From NCBI GenBank assembly GCA_000969725.1, contig JXSR01S059890.1: a stretch of 22,840 bases of DNA; one strand, given 5' to 3'. Of this stretch, positions 8,512 through 18,842 are shown piece after piece. The notes beneath the pieces were generated by a model. It worked only from the letters and a program-made list of their open reading frames with translations. It was not told the origin of the DNA and made no database searches. The stretch comes from Ophiothrix spiculata (Eukaryota > Echinodermata > Ophiuroidea > Amphilepidida > Ophiotrichidae). The first letter of the stretch is position 1; the number at the start of each line of letters is the position of its first letter. Position numbers and translations under genes: made by a program.

Positions 8512-9808
8512 TTATTATGTTTGAACCACGGACATCTATTTCTAGATTTTAGACCACACCATTTGTTTCTTGCTTTGTGTAGCTTCGTGATATTTTATAC
8601 CTCAACAAGTACAGTTTTATTGGACCCGATTGATCTAGTCCCCTGAAACATTTTCCTTTATCCTGATGTAAGACAATGTTTCTTTCGATAAAAATCTCAG
8701 CTTTAAACCCAAACATTGCTTGTTATCAAATGTGTAAATTTAACTTTATTTTACTGTATCAGAGTTAGTTGCAACGATATTGTAATATGATAATCATCTC
8801 TATGAAATTCAAGCCACTTTAGCAAGTACATTAGATACACAAGTACAGACTATTTTGAAATACTATGCTTTACCAATTTAAAACAATTCAATATAAACCC
8901 TCACAGAACGCGTACAAATCTAAGTGATTTATTCAGTCAGTCAAATGTACAATGGTGTTTGCTCTCAGGGCGTGAACTAACACACAACATACTTACACCA
9001 TGGAGTATCTCTCCTAAGACTACCCAGGAAAACTCCCGGGAAAAACAAACTTGCACGTCCAGACCCAATACTTGAACAAACCACGTTTCTTGTGATGATT
9101 TTACGAGATTGGGATTGCCAATTAGGAGCTCAATTGCAATTAACGTAATGACTTAGTGTTTTACTTAATTACCATGCATAGGTTTACAACGAATTGTCAT
9201 ACATAGGCTAATATACTTCGGGTAACGATATATATTTTGAAATAAAAAATGAAATTATCGTGAAAACTGCCATGTTAGTGAAAAATTGTTATCGTCGTTT
9301 TAGATGTTACAAGTGTAATGCTTTTGTAAGTAATTTGGCTCTTGTGCTTAAATATAACAAATGTGGTCAACACCTTGCACCAAATGATATGAATAAAAAC
9401 TAAAATTTCAAAATTGTGTATAGGTTGAGTTGCAACAATCCAATTAGCTTTACCACACAGTTGAGTATTTATTTGTAAATCCGGGTGTCCTGAATAACTT
9501 TGAAGAACTAAGGGTTTCCAACCTGGTTCTTATGTATTTTCTGTAAATGCTACTTAAACTTTAATTCAGTAGTTTGTAATTCTCAACTACTGATCTAAAC
9601 TTTATGCATACGGAGAGCGGCAACAAGATCAAAAAATAAAACATAACATTCAAAAACAAAACAAACAAATTAATAAACCAACAAACGATCCAAAAAAAAA
9701 AAAAAAAACCACCACTAACAAAAACAGCATCAGCTAAACACCCTGTACATTTTTTTATTTTCGATATATTTGAAATTAAGAAGCTAAGTATCAATGTCTG
9801 CTTGATAC
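8512..9808. other. Non-coding stretch with an A-rich tract
   Basis: No gene is supported. A 16-base A run near 9692-9707 sits in an A-rich stretch (9635-9720). The minus-strand frame there (9561-9794) is mostly poly-F from this tract and is not a gene. A GC-richer patch at 9025-9045 contains CTCCCGGGA. Confidence 0.5.
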
Positions 9809-10418
9809 CCTGGTCACATAAGCTTGCGGCGAGGTTACGATGTGTTTACGGCGTCAATTCAACAGACGCCGATCGGCACCGACCGGTGTCCAACCGGTGT
9901 TCGCAGAGCCGTAAAGCCGCCGGAGCATGCCGCAAGAATTTAATGCTGAGTTAAAGCCTTGCAGTTTGTATACGATGTCTTCAGTTATAGTCACATAACC
10001 ACCAATGTCCGCCCGGGCATCGCAATCATTCATCGGTGTCATACCGTGGCGTCGCGGGGGGGAGGGGGGGTTGCGGTTTCTTGCGGCTTTTGTGACCAGA
10101 GTGTTCCGGTCTTTCCCATTCAAACACATGGAAAATTCAGCAGACGCCGATCGGCACCGGCCGGTGTCCAACCGGTGTTCGCAGAGCCGTAACGCCGCCG
10201 GAGCATGCCGCAAGATTTTAATGCTGAGTTAAAGTCTTGCGGTTTGTATACGATGTCTTCAGTTATAGTCACATAACCACCAATGTCAGACCGGGCATCG
10301 CAATCATTCATCGGTGTCATACCGATGTCATACCGGCGTCGCGGGGTGGCGGCGTTGCGGTTTCTTGCGGCTTTTGTGACCAGAGTGTTCCGGTCTTCAC
10401 ATTAAAACGCATGAGCAA
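9809..10418. mobile_element. GC-rich element with a 278-bp internal tandem duplication
   Basis: CAGACGCCGATCGGCACCG starts at 9863 and again at 10141, and the following 278 bp are repeated with high identity. Shared words include TCCAACCGGTGTTCGCAGAG and TTGTATACGATGTCTTCAG. The second copy has a 12-bp internal duplication (ATACCGATGTCATACCG region). The left edge CCTGGTCACATAAGC (from 9809) is the inverse of GCTTTTGTGACCAGAG, found at about 10095 and again at 10371, so the block may be bounded by short inverted repeats. G+C content jumps compared with both flanks. No target duplication is evident. The 119-codon minus-strand frame (9854-10213) crosses the repeat and recurs in the next unit (10120-10320), so it is repeat-encoded and not called as a gene. 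Confidence 0.75.
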
Positions 10419-10440
10419 GTACAAAACATATTTAAAATAG

Positions 10441-11484
10441 TTGCCAATAGATACAACCATCCTCCTTGATACAATCATTCTAACGAGTAAACACGGTTTT
10501 TAATCCCATCTTACCCAGACCAGATATATTTAAACAGACCATAAATAAGGCCTAAAACAAGGGGACTTTATTTGGTTTGGGTTTGTTTGAAATGCAAATA
10601 GACAATGAAAAATCACATTCATCTACATGCACATGTGTGAAACAATGGTTTAGAATTGGCGGGGAAATGAAAGGTAAAACAAACTGTTTAAGCATATTTT
10701 TAGATATTTATGCTTTATTGTACCCCTGTCATAATAACCCTAATTAAAAAAGGAATGACCACCATCAAAAGGCTTAACGAATATGAGAATAATCATTCCA
10801 CGAAAACACTACTATAAACTGATATTTGACGCTTATCTTCAACTTAATATAGGCTTATATTTTACAATATAGGCTTATATTTTATGAATGAATCTTCAGG
10901 TTAGGCTATTGCAGTGAAGCCGTAGCTACCCTGTTATCTCATTAAGCGAATTCTAAAAGTTCTCAATGAACGAGAAAAAACAATTGGTTGTGAGATTTTG
11001 TTTTAAACGGGACCTGCTGGAAAAGGCTGACTTTGAACCCTTTTATTTGTAAAGGGTGAAAGCAAATACATGTTGGGAACGCGAGTATTAAAATTTTGAG
11101 TTTTCTAATACAATGTATATGGAACTTTTATTGTTGATATAAAAGAAGAATTATATAAGATAAGGTATTTTCGATGAATATCAACGATTTTGAGACTTTT
11201 CAAGCAAACGAATTTGAACCCATACATCATTTTTGTTTTAGAATATAACAAATTGATTGTGTAGCCAGTTCTGATAGAAAACATATAAAAAACTCAGATT
11301 GATGATATTTGACAAAATATAAAGAAATAATAAGAGGGGAAAAAAGCCTGATGTGATTTGGCTTCCTATATTTTCATGTTCATAAAATATCACGATTTTA
11401 TCGTGTGTTTAATCAGATAAATACCACTTGAAAGTATTGCTACTAAATCTTGCTATTTACTTTCTAGTATCAACAAGCATCATA
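10441..11484. other. Non-coding stretch with one short direct repeat
   Basis: No gene is supported. AATATAGGCTTATATTTTA occurs twice in tandem with a 20-bp period at about 10846-10884. The rest is AT-rich without recognisable structure. Confidence 0.55.
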
Positions 11485-11715
11485 CGAAGTTGAGTGTCCG
11501 AACTCCTAAATAATCCCCACGCTTGATATCTGACCGTAACATTATCAAAGTCAAGCTAAATCTTAAAAATCAAATCTTAACAGATGTGCTAATATTGTGT
11601 AAACTTAAGAGTATACAAATGTGTTGGGTAGTATTGATTGAAAAATATCGAACGTTAGTTTAAATAAACACCCACGCGCAGCCAACATTCAGATACGAAT
11701 TTTTTTTTATGCATA
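11485..11715 (+). repeat. Dispersed repeat E, copy 2
   Basis: Diverged counterpart of 1924-2160, with matching islands in the same order: AAGTTGAGTGTCCGA, ATCTGA..GTAACATTATCAA, GCTAATATTGTGTAAACTTA, and AAATAAACACCCACGCG before a T-run. No reading frame is shared. Confidence 0.5.
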
Positions 11716-12215
11716 GAAAATCGGCACAGACCGTCGTTTCAACGATGCTCATGAATATTCATGAATTTTAGAAACAAATTTAAAAAGAACCATAAACTCA
11801 TCTAAAAATATCATAATTCAAAACAATGTTGCATTTAGATGAATAAATACTGTAAGAACATCCTGAAATCCAAAATAATTGAAATTTTGCGAAATATATG
11901 TGAACATTTATGTAATTTCTTCAGTGATGTTTTTCATTGAGTGAGGTCAAATTTGTGTCTTTACGTTTTGCCAAAAATCTACGGTTCTGGACTTAATATA
12001 TTCAAGCCATTTATTCAATAGAAAGCGACAACACTTCTTAAACAGGTTTGGTAAAATGTTTGTGATAGTTTGGCGTAAAACACCGATCACGTAATACAAT
12101 GTAACTCTTGGTCCCATGAGGTCAAATAAGACGTGAAATTTCTGCGCAAAACACCATATAACCCCGGAAGCGAACCATTAAGCAACACGTGCCTATTGTT
12201 AGATATCAACACAGT
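11716..12215. other. Non-coding stretch, nothing recognised
   Basis: AT-rich sequence leading up to the tRNA-like gene. A short inverted motif, ATGAATATTCAT, lies near 11750-11761. Confidence 0.5.
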
Positions 12216-12288
12216 GGTCACGTAGTGTAGTGGTTAGGACTACACTTTTGATGCGCAAAAGTCATAGGTTTGAGTCCTACCGGCGCCT
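12216..12288 (+). tRNA. tRNA-like sequence, probably a tRNA pseudogene or SINE head
   Basis: TAGTGTAGTGG (from 12223) matches the A box, and GGTTTGAGTCC (12267-12277) is one base from the canonical B box. The T arm has the loop TTTGAGT and a stem with one mismatch. The acceptor GGTCACG pairs with CGGCGCC at five of seven positions, counting one G-T. Total length of 73 nt is right. The middle is abnormal: GTGTAGT pairs perfectly with ACTACAC as a 7-bp D-type stem, and TTTTG with CAAAA, leaving only a 5-base loop, so no standard anticodon can be assigned. A T-rich polymerase III terminator (TTTATTTTATTTTTTT) follows directly. Best read as tRNA-derived and not decoding. Confidence 0.5.
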
Positions 12289-12303
12289 TTATTTTATTTT
12301 TTT
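12289..12303 (+). terminator. T-rich RNA polymerase III terminator
   Basis: T-runs of 3, 4 and 7 follow the acceptor end of the tRNA-like sequence. Four or more T residues are sufficient for polymerase III termination. Confidence 0.45.
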
Positions 12304-13386
12304 GAAACCAAAGTATTATTTTTTTTTCATAATATTAGATTGATATTCCTTCAATAAACCGCAAATAATTTCTTTAGATAAACATGATAAAATCATTTCC
12401 AAATAGCCCGTAAATGATATGCACAGTGGATGCACATGTCCCAGTCACTCGCTCGGAGCTACTACACGTGGTATGGCAAATGACGTCAGATTTGCCTGAT
12501 ATAGCCCAAGACCTTCGAAAGGTGTGACTTGTCGTTTACGATGTTCGATGTGTATATCGGGATAATGTGATGACCGACATCATGCCCCTTTCGAATGTTT
12601 AATTGTTCTGAATTTTCTCTCGATTTATTTACTGATTTAAAAGTCTTACGGGAAAGATGTATTTTTCAAATTTCATATATGATGTCTGATATCTTATCTT
12701 CCTGTTTGTATAAGCCATTTCATTGACATTTTTTTAAAAAATGTAATGAAATGAAAATTGTTTATTCTCCAATGTCAAAAATAGACTTATCTTATCGAAA
12801 AAACTCTAAATATTTTCATCCATATCTTCATTTTCTATTTGCATTAACCCCTTTGTGATTAAAGGTTCGATCCTATCTGACAGGTCAGGTCGAGAAAAAA
12901 CAATCTAGCGACCAAGTTTTCCTGATATTCACCCGGGATATACTCGGGAAATGAATATTGGATTTCGTCTAATGAGCTAATTTGCATAGGTTCTAATTAC
13001 TTCGCATGACAATGTTCAATTATTTCTTTGGATGTTACACCGTTAAAAGTAATATGACAATTTGGCACTTTTTCAGGATGAATGTTTTTCAACTAATGAA
13101 CCCGACGTGGGTTTTGAATGGACTATGAGATCTAATCTCTTACGAGGTATATAGGCACTATGTTTTAAAAGTGATAATCCTAGATTTTGCACTTGACTTG
13201 CCAAACAAAAGAAGGATCAAATATTTGCAGATGCATACTTGATGACATTATATGTAACATCCGGTATGGCATATCAAAGTTTTTTGACATACTTTGCTTG
13301 TCCAGACAAAAACAAACAAACAAACATGAATTTACTGTGGAGACAGGTCGGCTGTTTTGATTCCCCATGAGCAATTATATGCCTTA
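12304..13386. other. Non-coding stretch with a short hairpin
   Basis: No gene is supported. At 12716-12753, CATTTCATTGACATTTTTT is followed at once by its near-perfect inverse, giving a 38-bp hairpin with no loop. A TGACGTCA octamer lies at 12481-12488. The minus-strand frame at 13180-13374 has no recognised content. Confidence 0.5.
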
Positions 13387-15600
13387 TGATAATAATAATG
13401 ATAATCATTTGTAATGCGCCATCAATCTAGTAGTACTATTCCGAGGCGCAAACATGAAATACAAAACAATACAGTTAAAGATAAATACATTGAAATACAA
13501 AATAAATTTGTAGATAAAACCAACTGAAAGGATCAAGTAAAGTTCATTACATATAAACACCTCACAAAAGATAAGTGAACACTTAATCTGATCCCAAAAA
13601 TACAAGTAAGAGCCCTCAAAATCCAACGATATTGACATATATGAGAAATATGGAATCTCAGCTAAATATTGACCCCAAATTTGACATCAAAAACCATTAC
13701 CATCATTTTACACTAGCCATTTGAAAAATCTACCTCAATTTTCATTTCTCACATTTTGGGTATACCCGCAGTGTAATAAAGCATCACCACAATGCCTAGT
13801 GGAATCGATAGATGATTATTGTTTTTCATATTGCGTAGAGTACAGAGCTGCTGTGCTGATCTTAAGAAATCCAAGCGATCCAAAACGGAAAATGCTCGAT
13901 CTCCAAATGCTGTTAAAGCCCGTGGTACAACAAGTAATTGTTTATCAGAAGATCTGAGTCTACGGCTAGGGACATAAGGAACAAGAATGTTCAATAAATA
14001 ATCTGGTGGAATGCCATTCAAAACCTTCCGAGTTAAAATAAGTATTTAAAAGTTAATTCTCTTGCGAATAGGAAGCCAATGAAGATCTTTCAAAATTGGT
14101 GTTATGTGATCAAATTTTCTTGTTTTTGTAAGAACACAAGCAGCCGTATTTTGAGCAAGTTGAAGTTTGTGAAGTAAACGATCAGTGATGCCAATTAAGA
14201 GAGAATTTCCATTGCCAATGCACAATGTAATAAGTGCATGAATACGGTAGCAGCAGTTTCATATGTTAATATTTTCCTAATACTATTAATATTTCGCAAG
14301 TGAAAATAAACAGATTGGCATATACGTTTGACATGTTGGTCCATACACAAGTTATTATCAAAAACAATTCCGAGGTTCCGGGCACTTTTTGAAGCATGAA
14401 TTTTAGTTCTACCGACATTTATAGAATGATCCTGAATATTGTGTTGCTGGTATTTTGAAGACATAATAAGAAATTCAGTCTTTTCATAATTTAGCTTGAG
14501 CTTGTTTGTTGACATCCATGATTTTATTTCTCTAAGATGCAAGCTTCAGCTTGTTTACGAGCAGACAATTCATCAATAGGTTCATTTAAATTAAAAGGTA
14601 TATATAGTTGGGTATCATCTGCATTTGCATGGACGAATAAACCGTGTTTCCGAGCAATGCTAGCAATTGGTGAAGAATATATGGTAAACAGTATAGGTCC
14701 AAGCACGGATCCCTGGGGAACTCCGAAAGAAAGTGGTACCTGCGTAGAAACAGTTCCATTAATGTTGACAGCCTAAGATCTGCTACGGAGATAGGACTGA
14801 AACCATCTCAAAGCTACACCTTCAACACCAATCGATTCAAGACGTTTGAACAGGAAAACCCCAAGTTTACCATCCAGTTCACGCAAAATGTCATTGTGAA
14901 CTTTCAGAAGAGCAGTTTCCGTGCCATGGTGTTTCCTGTAGGCAGATTGATGTTGTTCATATAAACTATTTGATGTTAAATGTTCCGTAAGCCGGTTTGC
15001 GATGACCTTTTCAACAATCTTTGAGATGAAACGCAGATTGGAAACAGGGCGGAAATTTTTCAAATTATCAACATCTAATGACGGTTTCTTCAGCAGCGGG
15101 GATACAAGGGCATTTTTAAATATGTTTGGAAATGTCCCGTTTTCCAGTGATAGATTTACAATATTAGTGATGACTGGTGCCAATATGTCGAGGTGATCTT
15201 TAAGAATGCATGTTGGAATCGGATCTAAGGAACATGACTTAGATGGCGAGGAAGTGATAAGTTTGCAAATCTCATCTTTAGTGGCAGGCATGAGTGAAGA
15301 AAGAGTTGTACATAATATAGGGGTTTCAGAAGACACAGTTTGTGAAGTAGATGAAAGTGATGTATTAGAATCAAGATCCCGGCGTATTTTAGAAATCTTT
15401 GAAACAAAATAATCATTAAATCTGTGAGCTAATTCCTTTTGACAGGTATGAGAAGGCAGCTTGGCATTGCCTTTCTGATGAAGAAGATTCTGTACAACTT
15501 TAAAGACTTCTTTTTGTCCATTTCACTGTAGAATTTGGTTTTCATAGTATTTTGATTTGGCAGCATTAATCATACCAATGCATGTAGGCATAATTTAATT
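13387..15600 (-). mobile_element. 5'-truncated CR1/L2-type non-LTR retrotransposon (LINE)
   Basis: Read on the minus strand, the element runs from about 15600 to a 3' end at 13387. It contains the linker before the reverse transcriptase, most of the reverse transcriptase, the C-terminal thumb region, an A/T-rich 3' untranslated part, and a 3' terminus GGCGCATTACAAATGATTATC running into an ATT-type microsatellite (13387-13408). This tail is typical of CR1/L2-group LINEs of aquatic animals, which end in short tandem repeats and not poly-A. The endonuclease domain and ORF1 are missing, the usual result of incomplete target-primed reverse transcription. Target-site duplications are not evident because the 5' edge is soft. 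Confidence 0.85.
13749..15600 (-). pseudogene. Reverse transcriptase ORF of the CR1/L2-type LINE, broken
   Basis: In its family this protein copies the element's RNA into DNA at the nicked target. In order from the N-terminal side: a linker with FNDYFVSKI (about 15392-15418); motif 1 with LKNFRPVSNL; motif 2 with QSAYRKHHGTETALL; then an abrupt join of ELDGKLGVFL to FKRLESIGVEG near 14850, where motif A (the LDLSAAFDT type, holding a catalytic aspartate) is missing in frame. Then come motif B, GVPQGSVLGP, and motif C read as NADD and not YADD (14614-14625). The thumb follows, with LHWLPIRKRINF and RSSDKQLLVVPR. Breaks: an in-frame TAG at 14773-14775, a frameshift near 14524-14542, a frameshift near 14230, a TAA at 14046-14048, another shift near 15520-15550, and loss of frame after GDRAFS near 13870. 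It cannot make an active enzyme. Confidence 0.9.
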
Positions 15601-15787
15601 GAGTTAAAATCATCAAGCAAACTACTGAGATACACATACATAACCTGCCACATATTTCGAAAATTCTTTGGTAATTGCACAAATATATTTGTTAACATAG
15701 CTTGCCACTTTATACTAAAGTAATGAACATGTAGTAGTCCGAACACGTTATTCAATGTGGAAAATATAACCTTGATTTTAAAAACGG
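15601..15787. other. Junction between the LINE 5' end and the 26-bp array
   Basis: The minus-strand frame at 15570-15755 overlaps the LINE edge but shows no endonuclease motif beyond MINAAKSKYY-like residues at about 15545-15575. A TAGTAGTCCGAAC motif near 15733 and GATTTTAAAAACGG near 15775 resemble decayed extra units of the neighbouring array. Confidence 0.4.
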
Positions 15788-16111
15788 CTCGCCAGTCCGA
15801 ATTTAAATAACAACTCGCTAGTCAGAATTTAAAAATTGGCTCCCTAGTCCGAGTTTTAAAATAAGCTTGCTAGTACGAATTTTGAAAACAGCTCGCTAGT
15901 ACGAATTTTGAAAACAGCTCGCTAATCCGCATTTTAAAAAACTGTAATAGAAATATGCATATTCGGACTAGCGAGTTGTTTTTAACATTCAGACTAGCGA
16001 GCCTATTTTAAGTTTCGGACTTGCGAGCCTATTTTGAAATTCGGACTGGCGAGCCTAAATTATAATTTGGACTGTCAGCTGTCGGATTAGCAAGCCGTCG
16101 GACCAGCGAGG
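15788..16111. repeat. Head-to-head palindromic array of 26-bp units
   Basis: The left arm has six units in CTCGCTAGTCCGAAT orientation, starting at 15788, 15814, 15840, 15866, 15892 and 15918: exactly 26 bp apart each time. The right arm has the inverse motif ATTCGGACTAGCGAG starting at 15961, 15987, 16013, 16039 and 16065, again exactly 26 bp apart. Two short units of about 15-16 bp (16080 and 16096) follow, without the A/T-rich spacer. Each full unit is a conserved 15-bp GC-bearing core plus an 11-bp A/T-rich spacer. The arms meet at the palindrome AATATGCATATT (15952-15963). There is no coding capacity. It could be a foldback transposon, a binding-site array, or an expanded tandem repeat duplicated by inversion. 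Confidence 0.9.
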
Positions 16112-16654
16112 TTTCGGAAAATTGTAGTGCTCCACGTTCATTTTGGCTTCATTTGTTCTTATTCAATGAGATAGTAGAAAGAACATGAAATCCAGCGTTG
16201 TTATGATGTCAAATATTGATCAGATGAAGTTTTACCTTCCCATCATTTTGTATATTATAACATGGCTTTTGTTTTTATTGGATGTTGGATATATCAAAAC
16301 GTGCCGTTGATCTGTAGTGGTGGAAAAAAAGAACCAGATCGCTAGATCCAAGCATTTTCAGGTAAGAAGAAATTGAAAACTTTGGCAGTAATTTTGTCAT
16401 ATTTCTATGTCTTTCTGATATATAAACATATATAATAGAGCATTTCAAAATTTAGTTCACCAAAATCCGTTGAGTAGTTTGTCTAATATAAACAATTTTG
16501 TAAGGCCTTCACCGTCACATGTAATGAGTAAGTTGTTTATGATTGGTTAATACAGAATTTGACAGTGACCTTACTTAATCCGTTTTTAATGTTTGGACAA
16601 GGGAAAAATGTCCCACTCCTAAGGTCTGTGTGGGATTTTAGTAGACGTTTCTGC
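16112..16654. other. Non-coding stretch, nothing recognised
   Basis: AT-rich sequence between two inverted-repeat structures. No gene, RNA or repeat is supported. Confidence 0.5.
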
Positions 16655-17258
16655 TAATACATGTATCGTCGGTCGCATCATTTACTGTTCTATATGACAT
16701 TTTTGACTTTTTTGAGAAAATTATTGATGATTTCTTCATATCTACCAAGTTACAGGCCTGAATTTAGCCTAATTAACAAGACATATTGAATTAAATTGGA
16801 TCTATATGCGTTCTATTTAAATTTAGCGTTTATATACAAAAACCACGTAAGTACTTAAGTATAGCGTTAACAACGCACGCGCATCACATACAGATCTATA
16901 TGGTGCGCTATTTCAACTTTGCGATGGAAAAGATCTATATCATATAGCGCAGTTTGACGTATTCAATTACTTTACCAACAGATCGCTAAATGTAAAATAA
17001 AAAAGCGTTTTTACATAGAGATCTATTAGTTCACAACTATATTAAAAAAAGGTTACAAGAAGTAATATTAGTTGAAATTAAACAAAATAACAAGTTTAAA
17101 GCCTTTTCTCTTAAAAATAAATTAGTATCAGAAGAAAAATTAAGTGCAAAGGCTATTTTATGACACAAAGTCTACGTAAGATTTTCAAATGCGATTTTCT
17201 CGAAATGAGTCTTTCATCGTATAGAACAGTATGTGATGTGACCGACGGTATATATCAG
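16655..17258. mobile_element. Imperfect long inverted-repeat element
   Basis: The left arm 16655-16722 (with CGTCGGTCGCATCA, TACTGTTCTATA and GAGAAAAT) is the reverse complement, with scattered mismatches, of 17194-17258 (ATTTTCTCGA, TATAGAACAGTA, TGATGTGACCGACG). The interior is AT-rich and non-coding. Around 16888-16960 it holds repeated AGATCTATAT words beside GCGCTAT / ATAGCGC, a smaller inverted pair. Weaker similarity may carry the arms outward to about 16628 and 17285. It reads as an old non-autonomous DNA transposon; the superfamily is unknown and no target duplication is visible. Confidence 0.6.
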
Positions 17259-18277
17259 GAGCCTATTTTAAGATGGGCGAATGATACAATGAGAATCTCT
17301 GGCTCCTTGAAATATTCATAATTTTTTCAACGTTTCACTACTTTTTAGACACTGAACAATCATACTCTCTTATTTGTTGAAAAATAAGGCATTACTTTTG
17401 CATTAAATGTACATAGTCCTACAACCAGTATCATACATTTTTTTAAATGTCCAGCTAAATGAATTTTCTATCAAGGAAGATTACCTTACTAAATATTTTG
17501 ATATGTCACATTTATAATGTAAAATGAACCGGGTAAATACTAAAACAATCTTGGTTTCAAAGAAATTGCAAATTAAAGAAAAATAATCAGCATCGTATTA
17601 GTTAAGATGGTGTACTTGATTGCATGCTTATCTCAAAACTATAAGTGTGTGATTTTTTTTGAATAGCACATTGAAAATATTGGGTTTATTGTCTTTGAAA
17701 AGTCTATCTCACTCTTAACGCACTACATTTTGTATGTACCTATATCTAATTGTTGCACTGTGAGAGTCCTAGATTTGAATTATCAAAGTATGGTTTATTG
17801 GCAGAGGATATTTGTCATGATACATAAAAGTATGCATTTCTTACATACATTAAAATAAATCACACTATAAATCTCAAATTAAGTAATGCGTTTACACGGG
17901 AACAGTACGTTTGATAACTTATGTTTACTTCTGTCATTCTATTTTATAATTTTGTGAGTATTTATTTAAAAATCCCCCAAAAAAGTAACTTTTAAAGCGA
18001 ATTTACATGTTAAACATGGTGGTGAGGTCAGGCATTTTTGGATGGGTAATAGATCACAACAATACATAAAAAGCAAGAAACGTACTACAATATATGTTGT
18101 CCAAATCCACACGGTTTCGTGTTGACCGTACATGAGCTTGATCCCAAAGACCCACCATTGGTGATATGCGCACTTGACAATTCTATGGGATCAATTATAA
18201 TTTGAATATATAAGATATGTATAAGACATAAATCGCGTAACAGTACTCACTACAAAATCAAAGAAGTGCTACCTTAA
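17259..18277. other. Non-coding stretch, nothing recognised
   Basis: AT-rich sequence with no supported gene. A 9-bp inverted pair, TTGATCCCA / TGGGATCAA (about 18138 and 18186), is the only structure noted. Confidence 0.5.
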
Positions 18278-18838
18278 CCCTTATCCACCGAGGGGGGGTT
18301 CCCCCTAAGGTTTCCCCCCGCTTCATAAAAACACAAAAGCAACCGGCCCCATGCATTTGGGTAATCTCTTTTACATCCTTTGCGGTCATTTGATGAAAAA
18401 AACTAGGGGGTACAACGTAAAAGATGGGGCTAGGGTAGGCCGTCAAAATCCCGGAAGTTTTAAAGTCGCCATTTTGAAAAATTTATGCACGATATAAGAC
18501 TCAAACCTACAAAACATGTTGGAATCATCTATTCCCTTCAAAACCAGACGAAAATCCGTTATTTAGAACTTTAATAGCACAATTTTGATTTAGGTGGCCA
18601 TTTTTGCCATAATGCAATTTTGCCTGATTTTCCAATCCGAAAGTACTTTATGACGTCATAATTACGTAACGCCTTGGACGATTTAAATGATCTTGGTATC
18701 GTCGGATAGGGGAGGGTCATAACTATATATTAATAGCAAAACTCAGTTCATAGGGGTTCCGTTCCAAAATATAAGGGTTGCAACAACCCTCACCCCTTCG
18801 GAGGACGTGTTACAAAAAATAGCTTAGGAGGATAAGGG
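18278..18838 (+). mobile_element. piggyBac-like MITE family B, copy 2 (561 bp)
   Basis: The element begins CCCTTATCC and ends GGATAAGGG and is flanked by TTAA on both sides (18274-18277 and 18839-18842). The interior is colinear with 7582-8194: GCTTCATAAAAAC(A/G)CAAAAGC, the AACTAGGGGGTAC block, GTCGCCATTTTGAAAA, GACGTCATAATTAC(A/G)TAACGCCTTGG and CTTCGGAGGACGTGTTACA. It is about 50 bp shorter, mainly in the G-rich and C-rich parts. The termini differ from copy 1 (TTATCC against TTGTTCTC), so the copies belong to different subfamilies. There is no transposase; the minus-strand frame at 18258-18446 lies inside the element and is incidental. Confidence 0.9.
18651..18658. promoter_or_regulatory. 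CRE-type octamer TGACGTCA inside MITE family B copy 2
   Basis: The same octamer, in the same surroundings, as at 8013-8020. Its retention between two otherwise diverged copies is mild evidence that it belongs to the ancestral element. Confidence 0.35.
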
Positions 18839-18842
18839 TTAA

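Noticed and set aside
9561-9794. 77-codon minus-strand frame with poly-F
   Set aside because: It is produced by the A-rich tract on the plus strand.
9854-10213. 119-codon minus-strand frame, with overlapping plus-strand frames
   Set aside because: It lies across the GC-rich tandem duplication, and the same peptide recurs in the next unit. High G+C lowers stop frequency in every frame, so this is repeat sequence and not a gene.
14537-15412. Plus-strand frames opposite the LINE
   Set aside because: They are antisense shadows of the reverse-transcriptase pseudogene.
15788-16111. CRISPR array
   Set aside because: The 26-bp period leaves no variable spacers of proper length, the spacers are A/T-rich and alike, orientation flips in the middle, and the setting is eukaryotic.
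18258-18446. Minus-strand frame over the left part of family B copy 2
   Set aside because: It lies within a non-coding MITE and is not kept in copy 1.
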